64,000 nucleotides of DNA from Protopterus annectens (GCF_019279795.1 NC_056743.1:870012864-870076863); one strand, 5' to 3'; shown: positions 11,842 to 24,583, counted from the first letter of the stretch. Made by a program: numbers and translations. The notes: generated from the letters alone by a model not told the origin.

Positions 11842-12853
11842 TATTCTGTGATGGAACAATTGATTAGGATAGATATGGGATAGGCGATGAAGCTTGCAGC
11901 AGTTTTTAAAACGTCATTAGGGAGTTGGTCAGCTGCTAGACAGGTAGGTTTTAGTTTTGATAGGAGTTTTTTTTTTTATATATAAGAGGTTTGTATGGGT
12001 TTAAAAGAGAAGTAGTTGGGTTTAGAGTTAGTAGAGGTAGGCACTGTAAGGGGTTGGTTAGGTTTGTTGTTGTTTAAAAGTGAGGTGACAGTTGTGAGGA
12101 AATGAGAGTTAAATTGTGATGCTATACATTCAGTGCTATTTGTTGTAGCTGGTGCAGGGGTAAAGGTTTTGCCAGGGTCGAAGAGATAGTTATGGTCTTG
12201 TCAAAATTTTTGTAGGTTATTTATTTTTGTTGACAAGCTAGAAAATAAAATTTTTTATCGGATATTTGCTTCTTATATGTTTGTAAGAGGTGTGGTTTTC
12301 TGATGATTTGGAGGTTTTGTTTAATAAGAGATTTAGCATCTTTGGTTATCCAAGGTAGATTTTTGGCTTTGGAGCAAATTTGTTGGAGCAAGGTTATTAA
12401 GGACATTGAGGAAGATATCATTAAAATATTGTACAGCTTGGTCTAGGTGGAGTGATTTTTAGAGGTGATCAGTTGCAGTTTTGAAGTAGGGAATTGAAGA
12501 TGGTAGGGGAAAAATTTATTTTGTTGTGTATGTGTTTGAAAATGACATTACAGGGGGAGTGAATGCATTTCCTTAGAAAAAGAAGGGGAGATCACTCAGA
12601 GAATCGGAGAGGCACCCAGCCTGGTGGGCAAAGTTGGGTTTATTGGTTAGTATCCAGTCAAGAATAGATTATGTCTTGGTGTGTTTATCGATTCTACTGG
12701 GGAACTTTATAGTTTGGGTGAAATTGAATAAATTGATAAAATTGGAGGGTTGTCAGATGAGCAGGATAGCCAGTCCAAGTGGGAATCACCTAGCACTTTA
12801 GTTTCTTGGTTGAAAGCAGAGGATGCCCAAGATAGAAGACTTCCAATGGTAGG
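11842..12853 (-). mobile_element. LINE-B, 5' portion beyond DIRS-B
   Basis: Continuation of the minus-strand LINE that begins at 3867. Coding-strand order is endonuclease remnant (about 12850-12707), linker upstream of RT (12421-12221), then the DIRS-B insertion. It stops at about 12853, where DIRS-A sequence resumes, so the element is 5'-truncated. Confidence 0.8.
12221..12853 (-). pseudogene. LINE-B endonuclease and linker remnant
   Basis: On the minus strand, 12850-12707 reads VLGDSHLDWLSC and then ISPKL. This resembles the GDFN box and following strand of an APE-type LINE endonuclease, with Asn changed to His. At 12421-12221 the pre-RT linker reads LPWITKDAKSLIKQN. Both are in the orientation and order expected upstream of the RT at 5334-5050. 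Confidence 0.72.
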
Positions 12854-12929
12854 TAGATTATTAAGCTTTGGCTTGGTTACTTCAGTTCCATTGATTGCCA
12901 GGCAAAGTAACTTAATCTGTCCAGTTTGA

Positions 12930-13939
12930 AAAATTTTGTTGGCTTTCCATAAGCCTTCCACTAGGAAGCTCTTAACACAGTAAGTGAAAAGATTCTCTAC
13001 TTGGACACGTGATAATGGAATTGATTCCTTTTCAGCACCAGTTGAAAAGGTTTTAAAATTTTTGGCTGTGCTTTTCCAACAGGGAGTTTCTTTACCATCA
13101 AAGTTCAACTTGCTGCTATTTCTAGCTTTCATTATGGCTTTGAAGAGCATTCATCAGTCTCTCATAGGCTGTGTAAAGTTTTTTTGAAAAGAACCTTGAG
13201 GTTAAAACCACTTTATAGATACCCTGTCATCCCCTGGGATCTTACTATGGTTCTACAGTCCTTAGTCCATTTTCCTTTTGAGACGGTGGCTACTTGTGAC
13301 TTGAAGTTTCTTTCATGGAAAACCATTTGGTAGCCGTTAAAGTTTGCCAGAAGAATTTCAGAGATTTATGCTTTATCTTCAAACCCTCCATATTTGATTT
13401 TTCATAAGGACAGGGTATCGCCAAGAAGCAGCCTATCCTTTCTTCCAAAAGTAGTATCCAAAACTAACTTTAATCAATCTATTGCTTTACCAGTCTTCTT
13501 CCCTAATTTTTCTAACAAGGTAGAACATTATTTACACTTACGAGATGTTCACAGACTATTATGTTTTGATTTCAGCAGAACTAAAGACTTTAGGAAGTCG
13601 GATCAGTTATTTGTTTCCTTTTCAAGTTCATCCGAGGGTAAACCAGTTTCAAAGGTCACTTTATCTAAATGGTTATGGGAAAATATAAGCTTTATTTACA
13701 GTAAGAAAAATCTCCCAATTACCAGCCCCAGTGAGAGCGCATTCTACACTGGCAATAGCCAATTCTGCTGTTTTCCACTCAAAGGGTTCCATGGATGAAA
13801 TATGTGCAGCAGCAACCTGGGCTACTCCACATACCTTTATCACTCATTACAAAGTGGATCTGGATTCCAGGGGAAGAGCTTCCTTTGGTTCCTGGTGTTC
13901 AGGTATATCCATCCATAAGACCTGCCAAGATATAAGGTA
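12930..13939 (+). pseudogene. DIRS-A tyrosine recombinase remnant
   Basis: Broken recombinase. 12984-13187 carries the N-terminal part (MKRFSTWTRDNGIDSF). 13394-13798 carries VSPRSSLSFLPKVVSKTN, DVHRLLCFDFSRTK and KPVSKVTLSKW. 13731-13940 carries ICAAATWATPHTFITHYKVD, which includes the nucleophile Tyr. The box I segment near 13340 is degraded (FARRISEI-like, with a stop upstream), and the HxxR box lies across a frameshift near 13735. Confidence 0.83.
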
Positions 13940-13964
13940 GCTGGGGACTGTATCCCATGCGTCA

Positions 13965-14377
13965 AGGATAAATGAAGATTAACAGCATCAGATAAAGACG
14001 TTATGTACTTAACATAATGTTCCATCCGTGTTGTCAATCTTCATTTATTCTTGACATCCCGCCCTCCACCCCCCTAATTCAAACTCGGAGGAACATACTC
14101 TAGTCCTGGTTATCTGTTATTTTGTATATGACCTTGGACATATCCTCTTCAGTTGTTATAGGACTACCTTTTCTTGTCTTCCTTTATAGCTGCAAACTTG
14201 ATTGAGGTAATCTAGAGAGGGACTTTCTGGGTAGGGACTTAGCTCAAGAGTTTTTGGTTCTCGCAAGCTGTTATAACATCCAAGCCAGTTCTGAGAGTCG
14301 GAACCAAGTCCCATACGTCAAGGATACATAAAGATCGACAACACAGATGGAACATTATGGTAAGTACATAACTTCTT
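13965..14377 (+). repeat. DIRS-A internal complementary region and right terminal repeat
   Basis: The region near 13970-14050 (gttatgtacttaacataatg) is partly the reverse complement of the segment at 14320-14377 (acattatggtaagtacataa), as for ICR and right end in DIRS-B. The left end needed for full proof lies outside the window. Confidence 0.65.
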
Positions 14378-15905
<1,528 letters not shown>

Positions 15906-16090
15906 GATGTTCATCGTGTTTCACTGCTGCAGTCATTACACTTGGGTTATCCTGCCGTCACGCGGTCCCGCAGTCAGCCAGAGTTCCAAAGTCTTGGTCC
16001 GGCATGGGTTGCTGTCGCTTCTTCCCTGACGTCAGTGCGCCAGGGGTATATAAGATGCAGCTGACACCATTTTCTTCAGTCTTTCTTGCC
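15906..16090 (+). repeat. DIRS-C left inverted terminal repeat
   Basis: Starts at gatgttcatcgtg and ends at ttcttgcc. The reverse complement lies at 21222-21437, sharing ctgcagtcattacacttggg, cctgccgtca and ttcttccctgacgtcagtgc. The outer part pairs with the first half of the ICR. Confidence 0.9.
16027..16078 (+). promoter_or_regulatory. DIRS-C promoter: CRE-like palindrome, TATA box, initiator
   Basis: TGACGTCA (the full palindromic CRE/ATF site) lies at 16027-16034, TATATAAG starts at 16047, and a TTCAGTCTTT initiator has its A at 16078, 31 bases from the TATA start. The same arrangement and spacing recur in DIRS-D, E and F. Transcription start is inferred, not shown. Confidence 0.65.
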
Positions 16091-16226
16091 GTGCGGTGCC
16101 CGAAGCAAAAGCAGTTCGCAAGTGCCGGTCGGCCGACTCCTGAGATTTTCAATTCGAATTTTCAGAACCAAAGTCTTTAATAAAGCTAAGTACCCCATTG
16201 GGGAAATTTTTTCTTGCCTCAGACTG

Positions 16227-17999
16227 ATGTCAGTAAAAGTTAATAATTGTATTTCTTGTGGGAAGCAAATAACCTCATAAGGATTTTCATTCTTACTGTA
16301 TTCCATGCCTAGGCCCAGACCACGACGTCACTAGTTGTCGGTTTTGTGCTAGATTTAACAAACGCACTATTAAACGTCGGTTTGATTTTGCTCGCCATTA
16401 CTTTGGGCGAAGGTTTAATTATATCATGCCGTCGGAACTACTGACGACCGGAATACACAAAAAATGCAAAGACAAGGATAAGGACAGGCATCCGAGGCCC
16501 AAAACTGACGATGAAGCCTCTTCTAGGCCAGTTGCCGGTTCTCAGTGAGGCAATTTTGCAGCCCCTGACACCCGCTACCTCAGAGCCACAGGCCGCCTCC
16601 GACTCCCACGTGGGGATGACTAGGCCTCTGGATACTCAAGGTGTTGGGCCTACGGAAACTAACCCTTCAGATGGGTCTGGAGCCGCTGAGCAGGCATCGG
16701 CTTCTGAGGGTGTTTTCAGACCTTCACAGATTACCATAAAAACTACAGCCAAGTCTAAAACTCCATTAAAGACAAAGAAGCAAGTACAGCATTCACCTGG
16801 ACAGGCCTCCATGCCTAAAAAACAGATGCTCAAAATGTCCGAGGACTTAATTACCGTGATCAGGGGTTCCCATCCCCCTCCTGATAAAAGGCCTAGGCAG
16901 GATACAGACTGTGATTCCTCTGACCAGATTTCCATTTCTTCTGATTCCTCTTCAGACCAGGGATACTCTTTACCCCCCTATGAGGACTCAATTCCTTCAG
17001 CCTCTCCTCCAGAAGATTATTCTTTTGGGAAAACTTTACATACAATGAGGGAGCATTTCCATTGGGAGGGCCAGGATTACTCAGAATCCAAGAAAAGGCT
17101 CAGAGATTTTCTTTTATTACCTCAGCACAGGCCCCTTGCTATTCCGCCAGTGTTAGATATTGTGGATGATGTGTTCTCTGAATCCAGTTTAAATCCTGAT
17201 TCTTTGCCCCCTGCTCCAGTCAAGCCAGACAGGTACTACAGAGTCCCTGACTCTCACAAATTTCTTTATAAAAACCCTGTTGCTGACCCAGAAACTATTT
17301 CCCAGGGTCCCAAAAGGGTAAAGGCTTCCACGGCTAAGAATCCAGTTCCCTCTGACGGATTCTAGAGCATTAGACAGATGGGGGAAGAAAGTTTACACTT
17401 CTGCAACTTTAGCAGTGAGAGCTTTAAATTGCCAGTTTCACATGCTTAAATACCAACAATATTTAATGTCTCTGTTAAAGCAGAAAATGATTACAAGTTC
17501 AGAACAACCTGACTATATGGAAATGCAGGATTTATTGCATGCAGCTGAACAAGTGGGCAAACATACTCTGCAATGTGGTTTTGATTCATTAGAGGCCTCT
17601 TGTAGAGCAGCAGTTACAGGATCTGTGATTCAAAGGCATGCTTGGTTAAAAGAACAAGGTTTACCTGATCATGTTAAGGCTAAATTATTGGATGCTCCTT
17701 TACAGCAGGATATTTTATTTGGTGTTAAGACAGAAGAGGTATTAAAGAAAATGGAGGATAAGGCAAAATATATGCAAACGGTGAAGGATTTCTTACAGGT
17801 ACAGCCACCTAGATTTAGCAGAAATTGGCCTTCAAATAATTGGTCCTTTCCAGTGTCAGACAGACCACAAAGAGGTAGATACAGACGCCCAAGAGGCAGA
17901 TCTCAGCCCCAAGGCTCTTACAGACCACGACAGTGGGGTGCTTCAACCCCAAAAGGAGGTGAAGACAAGTCACAACATTACAGGAAACAGTCCCAATGA
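16227..17999 (+). pseudogene. DIRS-C gag (frameshifted)
   Basis: ATG at 16227 opens MSVKVNNCISCGKQI, the start of the Cys/His module. An extra A near 16272 breaks it almost at once. The readable body is in 16511-17365 (PMPKKQM-like box, SDSSSDQGYSLPPYEDS acidic stretch) and 17415-17999 (RALNCQFHMLKYQQYL helical core, KDFLQVQPPRFSRNWP, then an RG-rich tail). A second shift lies at about 17355, where the conserved RDSRALDRWGKKVYTSA block is disrupted. This middle and C-terminal part is the LAP2-alpha-like region of DIRS Gag. Confidence 0.84.
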
Positions 18000-18012
18000 C
18001 TTCCCCCTTTGA

Positions 18013-19897
18013 ATGCCAAGCACTTACTTTTTGGCAGCTCCCATAGGGGGAAAACTTGCACTTTTTTCTCAAAATTGGCATATAATCACCCAAGACAAAT
18101 GGGTTCTGAATATTGTGTCTCAAGGTTACAGGTTCCACTTTCACACTTTACCAAGGCTAAAAGGAATGCCAGACCTGCCACAAAATCAATGGGCAGAGGC
18201 ACAAAAACAAATTTCAGCCCTCATGGACATGAGAGCTATTCAAAAAGTGCCACAACAGGAACAAGGACAAGGATTTTACTCAAGACTTTTTCTGATCCCC
18301 AGAAAGGACAAAGCCTGGAGACCCATACTAGACCTTTCTACTCTAAATACTTACCCGGATGTTCCGAAATTCAAAATGTTGACACTACAGCAGCTTATTC
18401 CCATGCTGGGCAAGAAGGCTTGGCTTGTTACTTTGGACCTCAAAGAGGCATACCTGCATGTCCCTATCAGACAAAATTGCAGAAGATACCTCAGATTCAT
18501 AGCTGGTTCAATGCATTACCAATTCTCTGCACTGCTTATCTACTGCGCCCAGGGTCTTCACAAAGTGCCTGGCACCAGTAATTGCATTTTGCAGACAAAA
18601 AGGAATTCAAATATATCCATACCTGGACGACTGCCTTATACAAGCAGAGAGCAAGGACATTCTTCTAAAGCATCTGGCGTTTGTAAAAAGGTTGCTAATT
18701 TGCCTAGGGTACACAGTAAACGAAAAGAAGTCAAAACTAGTGCCCTCACAAGAGATAATATTCCTGGGTGCCAGCTTAAATACTACGGCCCAGATGGCTT
18801 ATCTCACGCCAGACAAGCAAGGACAACTGACTCAGTACTTTCAGTTGATGGCAGCAAAGACCCAACTCCCTGCAAGAAAAATTCTGCAGGCCTTGGGATT
18901 CATGGCATCCTGCATACTACTAATTCCATATGCCAGACTGCATATGAGGAAATTACAATGGTACCTAAAAAGCGTGTGGACTCAACACTGCCACAGTTTG
19001 GAAGCAGTAATACCACTAATTCCCTGCCTACAACAGGAGTTTCGATGGTGGGCATAGGCATGTCACCTCAACAAGGGACAGCCTTTCACTCTACCCACAG
19101 CCAGGCAGACACTAACAACAGATTCTTCAGATTACGCCTGGGGAGCACACATGGCAGGAAAATGTATTCAGGGCAAGTGGACCGCAGACCAAATGCATCT
19201 TCACATCAATCAAAAAGAGATGTTGGCTGTACAAAATGCCCTAACAGCTTTCAAGGACCTTCTGCATCCAGGACAACTATTACTAAAGACAGACAACACC
19301 ACAGTTATATGGTACATAAACAAGCAAGGGAGCACTCATTCTTATCCCCTATGCAGACAAGTCATGACCTTGTGGGACACCGCTCTAGCCTTTCAAATTC
19401 ATCTACAAGCACAATTCCTGCCAGAAAAGAAAAATGCTCTGGCAGACGACTTAAGCAGAAACATCATGGATCCTCACGAGTGGAAACTAAATCCACAAGT
19501 ATTCAGCATGATAACGCAGAAATGGGGGTGCCCATACATAGATCTCTTTGCCTCCCCAAAGAATTCCCAGCTACAAAAATTCTGCAAAAGGACTTATCAC
19601 ACACAAGCATGGAAGGTGGATGCTCTCTCCTTCAGCTGGAAAAGCCTAAAAGTTTATGCCTTCCCACCACTGCCTCTCCTTTCAAAGGTACTCCTAAAAG
19701 TCAGACAAGAAAAAACACAGATGATCCTGATTGCCCCAGACTGGCCACACCAGCACTGGTACCCAGTCTTAAAGAACTTAGCTCAAGGCCCACCATGGAT
19801 TTTACCTCAAACTTCGCACCTTCTGACTCAACAAAACAATCAGATCCTGCACAGTCAGCTCAAAACCTTAAACCTGGCTGCATGGCAGATTCGTTAG
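18013..19897 (+). pseudogene. DIRS-C pol: RT, RNase H, methyltransferase
   Basis: The frame is +1 to Gag. RT begins MPSTYFLAAPIGGKLALFSQ and reads RKDKAWRPILDLSTLN and VTLDLKEAYLHVPIR. Relative to DIRS-E and F, a deletion of about seven bases near 18535 removes the PFG of motif B. The YLDD box (18620-18631) is therefore in the second frame. RT continues in 18692-19057 to TAG at 19055, a codon that is CAG in DIRS-F. RNase H (LKTDNTTVIWYINKQG) and the methyltransferase-like domain (IDLFASPKN, then VDALSFSWKSLKVYAFPPLP, then MILIAPDWPHQHWYP) run in 19151-19897. Confidence 0.87.
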
Positions 19898-20917
19898 TCA
19901 AGCAGACAACACCTCTCTCTAAAGCTGTTATGGATGTCATTTTGGAGGCCAAGAGGCCTAGCACCAGGAAGTCTTATTCAGAAAAGTGGAAGAGATTCTG
20001 TGCCTGAAACCAGGCTCAAAGCTTTGACCCTCTTGTCCCAAATATTCCTCAGATATTACAATACTTAACTGAGATGGTGGACAAAGGACTATCTTTTTCA
20101 TCCATTAAGATCCACGCCTCTGCCAGATCTTCCTATTTTCTCTCATCCATTGCTAAAACAGTACCTCAAAGGGGCTAAAAACATAAGACCGCCCCGGAGA
20201 GCACCAACACCAACTTGGGACCTCAGTTTTGTCTTGGAAAAATTAACCTTACCTCCTTTTGAGCCAGCCAATTCAGCAGAATTAAAATATATATCATGGA
20301 AAACTGCTCTGCTTCTGGCAATAACCTCAGCACGAAGAGTCTCAGAGTTACCGGCACTAATGGCAGTGGAGCCTTTCATCATTTTTCACCAAGACAGGGT
20401 TTCTTTACGAACAAACCCTTCATTTATGCCTAAGGTGGTATCCAGTGTGGCTCTTAACCAAACTATTCACTTGCCAACTTTTTATCCAAATCCCCAGAAT
20501 AAAGGGGAGAGACTTCTGCATTCCTTGGACATACACAGGCAATTACGTTTCTACTTGGACAAAACAAAAGCTTTCAGAAAAACTGAGCAATTGTTTGTAG
20601 CATATGCTACAGGATCACAGGGTAAGGCTATTTCAAAGCAGACTGTTTCAAAGTGGATAGGACACTGTATCCTGTTCTGCTACACACAGCATGGGAAACC
20701 TGTACCTAGTAATATTAGGCCACATTCCACCAGGGCAACAGCCACTTCACCTGCCTACCTTAGAGGAGTACCTACCAAAGATATCTTGAAAGCTGCAACT
20801 TGGAGTTCAGTGCACACCTTTACCAAGCATTATCACTTGCCTCTTTATTCTAGATCCAGAGCTGGCTTTGCCACTGCAATGCTGCAGAGCCTCTTAGCCA
20901 CCCCAAATCCTCTATAG
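19882..20917 (+). pseudogene. DIRS-C tyrosine recombinase
   Basis: ATG at 19882 (MADSLVKQTTPLSKAV) lies in the -1 frame and overlaps the last 16 bases of the methyltransferase frame. The N-terminal part reads RPSTRKSYSEKWKRFCA, then TGA at 20005 in place of Trp. About 30 bases are missing near 20125 relative to DIRS-D. From 20150 the catalytic domain is open: AITSARRVSELPAL, RPHSTRATATSPAYL, AATWSSVHTFTKHYHLPLY, containing box I Arg, HxxR and the nucleophile Tyr. Confidence 0.87.
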
Positions 20918-20949
20918 AGCCGGCCACCCTAACTCAGCTTTGGGATTCA

Positions 20950-21060
20950 ACCCAAGTGTAATGACTGCAGCAGTGAAACACGATGAACATAGTACAGTTT
21001 TGTACCTACTATAAATGTAGATGTTCGAGTGTCTTCACTGCTGCAGTCCTGGTTACCCAC
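20950..21060 (+). repeat. DIRS-C internal complementary region
   Basis: cccaagtgtaatgactgcag and aaacacgatgaaca complement the left terminus. gtacctactataaatgtaga and tgttcgagtgtcttcactgc complement the right terminus. The centre has a small GTAC-AGTTTT-GTAC palindrome. Confidence 0.88.
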
Positions 21061-21221
21061 CTGCCATCCCCTCTTTCTTAGCTGGAACTAATCTATACCT
21101 TTCTACCCTATACTACCTATGTGGTGTATTTGCTGGTAACTGAAGGTTTTGTTTTTTTACCTTGTGTATGTTTTATTAGCAATATGTACTGCCTACCTAT
21201 TTGGGGGCACCTGACATCTGG

Positions 21222-21437
21222 GGCAAGAAAAACTGAAGAAAATGGCGTTGGCTGCATCTTGTATACCCCTGGTGCACTGACGTCAGGGAAGAAGCGATAG
21301 CAACTAACGTAGGACCAAGACTTCGGAACTCTGGCAGACTGCGGGACCGCCTGACGGCAGGATAACCCAAGTGTAATGACTGCAGCAGTGAAGACACTCG
21401 AACATCTACATTTATGGTAGGTACAAAACTGTACTTT
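21222..21437 (-). repeat. DIRS-C right inverted terminal repeat
   Basis: Reverse complement of 15906-16090, carrying an inverted CRE palindrome (ctgacgtcaggg) and a degenerate TATA (TATACAAG on the minus strand). The outer segment atttatggtaggtacaaaac is shared with DIRS-D, E and F. Confidence 0.9.
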
Positions 21438-22496
21438 CAGCAGAAGTTTGGTTTGCCTAATGGTTTAAAAGTAAAATATAAAGGAGTAGTGGGTACCTAG
21501 AGGGTAATACATGTGACAGAGCTAAATACTACACCTCTGGAAGTGAGAAATCATTACCCAGTAATAAAATGTTTAATTGGTGGAGTATGTAGGATTTTCA
21601 AGGGGAAAATTAAAAGGAATTCAAAATAAGGCAAGAGTGGTGTGCTGGAGTAAAGGTAGACACAGATATGACTTGTAAATTATTTTTTCATTAGCTGGAT
21701 ATGTTTTCAAATTTAGGAGATCTGAGGTTTGCCTGGAAGTGTTTGCACAAGTATTTTTATACTGTGCAAAAGATGAGAAGGATGTTTCCAAATTATGACC
21801 TTTTAAGTTAGAAAACTGGTAAAGGAGCTGTGGGTTTACTGGAACACATTTATTGGGTTTAAGCTGTAGTTTGAATGCTTTTTTTAAAAAAAAATCTGTC
21901 ATTTGTTAAAAGGAGTGTCACAGGAAAATATACAGCTTACCAAGATATTGATTTTATTAGGTTATAACAGATGTTTAACATTTACAGAAATGATGGGCAG
22001 TAAGTTTTTATTGATTGCAGTAGCAAATAAGGCTGTTGTGAAGAAACTTGAAATAGAGTAACACTGACAATGGAAGATGTAATTGAGATAATGGATGGGT
22101 TGAGCAAGGAGTCTTGCATAGTTAAACAAACGTAGTGGACTAAAAATGTTGCACATTGCTTACCATGACAAATGTATTAGGAAACATTATTAAAAAATGT
22201 CAATGCCTTTTTGGGGTGTATTAAACTGAGTATCTGCATGTGAGTGAAATCTAACTGACTGAGAAAATAGTACTGGAAGCAAAATCCATGATGCACAGCT
22301 CTTTGAATGATTTCTGCACTTAAGACTGTGGTTCTGTGGGCCATTTTTCTTTTTCACCCTTACTGTTTGATTTCTCCTTTCCTGATGTTATGTGACTGTA
22401 AAGTTACTGTGTATGTAAAGGGGTGTGGGGAGTGAAGTCTCCCACATGGAAGGTGCATGGGCACAATGTTTTATGTAATTTTTTTCCACAATTAAA
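21438..22496. other. Spacer between DIRS-C and LINE-A copy 1
   Basis: AT-rich sequence of about 1 kb. I see no gene, RNA or recognisable element; short open frames have no domains. Confidence 0.6.
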
Positions 22497-23660
22497 TAGG
22501 TTTATAGGTTCATAGATGTGTACTAGGCTAATGGCCCTGGAGCCATTACAAGCCTAGCCCATAGGAATACCCTGGCATCATGCCACCCGACCTTAGTTCC
22601 CAGTGCCTCTATCAAATAGAGCCAGTGGAGTGATCCCTGGGGTGAATTTTCTGTTTCACATCCACTCATCAAGATGTCTCTTGAAGAGGGCCAGTGATGT
22701 GCCTCTATTTGACATGTATGGGAAGTCTGTCCATAGCATGGGAAGTCTCTGGGTTATGAACCTGTCCCTCCAGCACATTCTGTTGATTGTGGTAATGAGG
22801 TTGAGGTCTCTGGAGCATGTGGTGCGGAGGGATTGGGATTTCTTTAGATGTTGCATTTCTAGGAGAGCTGGGTCAGACATGGCTTTGTAAGTCAAGCAGA
22901 GATCGCCTTGCCTCTAAGTAGGCGATATGAGACAGAGAATAATTGGAGTTTTTTTTAGTCTTCCCATATTTGACAAGTGTTTAAGGCCTAGAATCTTCTT
23001 TGTGAGGTACTTTTGCAGCCTCTCCAGTTGTTGCAGGTGTCTAGTGAGGTACATACCAAATGGAGCATTGTACTCGATGATTGGCCTAATGAGGGAAGAG
23101 TAGAGGGAGACAATGACCTCTTTCTTCCTGGATGCAAAACCCTTAGTAATGAGATGTGCCACATAGAAGGACTTTCTGACCACAGTGGCAATGTGGTGGT
23201 CGAAAGAGAGGTTGCTGTCAACCTGTGTTCCCAGATCTCTTATAATGCCTTCTGTGTTCAGTGGACTACCATTGATGTGGAAATTCATGGGAACCAGGTT
23301 TTTTCCAAAGGGGATGATGACACATTTTTTTGGGATTGAGCTTAAGGCCATGGTTCTGACACCAGTCGTTGCTCTCAGTGAGGCCTTTCTATAGGATGTC
23401 AACATCACTTGGAGAGTTAATAATAGCTCCCAACTTGCAATTGTTTGCAAACTTTGTCACCTGGAGTCCCTTTGTATTGGCCTGGACTTCAGAGAAGTAG
23501 ATACCAAACAGGAGAGGACCCAGGACTGAACCCTGTGGAACCCCACTCGTGACTGGTTGGCAGTCTAACTTGGAGTGAGCTACTTTCACACTGTGGGTTC
23601 TATCTGTGAGCCAGTATAGGAAAGTAAAGACATCCAAGCTGTTTGATTGTTTTATTTTGA
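22497..23660 (-). mobile_element. LINE-A copy 1 (CR1-like), 5'-truncated
   Basis: Minus-strand CR1-like LINE. The 3' end at 22497 carries the family tail (on the coding strand GGCTAGGC, then CTATGAACCTATAAACC-type repeats). The RT-coding part extends to about 23660, where it is truncated. Related copies occur at 45750-47915, 48181-49956, 55548-57906 and 59690-61330. Confidence 0.85.
22914..23660 (-). pseudogene. LINE-A copy 1 reverse transcriptase remnant
   Basis: Minus-strand reading from 23670: LYWLTDRTHSVKVAHSK, then VTSGVPQGSVLGPLLFGIYF (RT motif B). TKFANNCKLG follows where FADDCK is expected, so the catalytic Asp pair is lost. It continues in 23450-22914 with IRDLGTQVDSNLSFDHH, SSLIRPIIEYNAPFGMYL and LQQLERLQKYLTKKILGL, typical of CR1-type RT C-termini. 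A frameshift near 23390 separates the parts. Confidence 0.85.
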
Positions 23661-24143
23661 AGACCCACATTATTTTATTTGCTACTAAATTTCTGTCATT
23701 GTGTATGTTAGACCATTATGGAATATTAAGGGTTTTCCGTCACTGCATATAGAACGATGTTCAGAAAATAAATACACCGCTTTTTGAATTTGGGAAAAAT
23801 TTTGTATGACTGAAGTTTGTAGCAGTAAGAGTAAGAGCAGCGAGAAGTGTAAGTACACTGGCAGTCAAACTACAGGCTGCATGTGGGGAAGGTAATTGAC
23901 ACATCTACCATAATCCTGCCACACTGGTAGAGGCACAGGCTTTTAGTGGACAAGCTTTGGAACCAATATTTGAAGAAGAGTTTGGCAGTGAGGAAAGTAT
24001 CACTCTTCCTATCTCCAAACTAATTCCTTGGTAGTTTAATAAAAACATCTGGAATCCTCCTCTTTATTTTGATGACTGGGAAAATCATGAAGCAATATAT
24101 TGCACTCAAGGGAAAATGATCCATGATGGGGTTCCTATTAAAT

Positions 24144-24427
24144 GATCGAAGACGCATTCTTTCGAATGCATCTTGATTGAACTTGAAAGCACGAAAAGGC
24201 AAAATAGCGAAATGGCATACAAGCAAATTCTTTCCCTGGAAAAGAAATCGCTTGGCCACTTCCGTTATTTTGCCATTTTCATGACTGTAGTGCGATCTTG
24301 GAGTTGGTATATTTATGTAGGGGGCATGGGGGGCACAGCCCCCATTTTATGTAATGTTTTAAATTTTTTTTTTTTTTTTTTTGTGGAACAGCGATTTTTT
24401 TTTCCAAGGGAAAAAAAATCGCTGTTC
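24144..24427. repeat. Cluster of three hairpins (MITE-like)
   Basis: Hairpin 1: AAGACGCATTC (24149) with GAATGCATCTT (24164). Hairpin 2: a 77-base imperfect palindrome, 24198-24274, from GGCAAAATAGCGAAATGGC to GCCACTTCCGTTATTTTGCC. Hairpin 3: gaacagcgattttttttt with aaaaaaaatcgctgttc at 24386-24427. No coding sequence lies between them. A non-autonomous DNA transposon is possible but no flanking duplication was found. Confidence 0.6.
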
Positions 24428-24583
24428 TACACGTTCGAGATGGTAAGCTTTTGCTTACATGGGTTCGATAAATCATCTTTTGCTTTTTTAACATAGACCC
24501 TCCATGAAGAAGCACATGTCAGAAGTTCATAACTCCGGGACACCTGTGTGGAAACGCTTCACTTGCAAAAGTTCTTATCCTTG

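Larger units (their letters stand above)
12854..14377 (+). mobile_element. DIRS-A, right segment
   Basis: Continuation of the element broken at 3866: the tail of the methyltransferase (agctttggcttggtta near 12870), the recombinase, an ICR-like region near 13965-14050 and a right terminal region ending near 14377. Terminal sequences (aacataatgttccatccgtg) are related to but diverged from those of DIRS-B. Confidence 0.85.
15906..21437 (+). mobile_element. DIRS-C, full-length family-2 DIRS retrotransposon
   Basis: A 5.5 kb element with inverted terminal repeats (15906-16090 and 21222-21437), an ICR at about 20950-21060, and gag, pol and recombinase genes. It is close to DIRS-D in both sequence and terminus type (the gatgttcatcgtgtttcact end). 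It has several indels and stops, so it is not autonomous. Confidence 0.92.

Noticed and set aside
12707-13150. 147-codon minus-strand open frame
   Set aside because: Its first part is antisense of the DIRS-A recombinase and its second part is LINE-B endonuclease; it crosses an insertion boundary and is not one gene.
18013-20007. 664-codon open frame in DIRS-C
   Set aside because: Only its first third is real RT and its last part is YR; the middle is out of frame because of the deletion near 18535.
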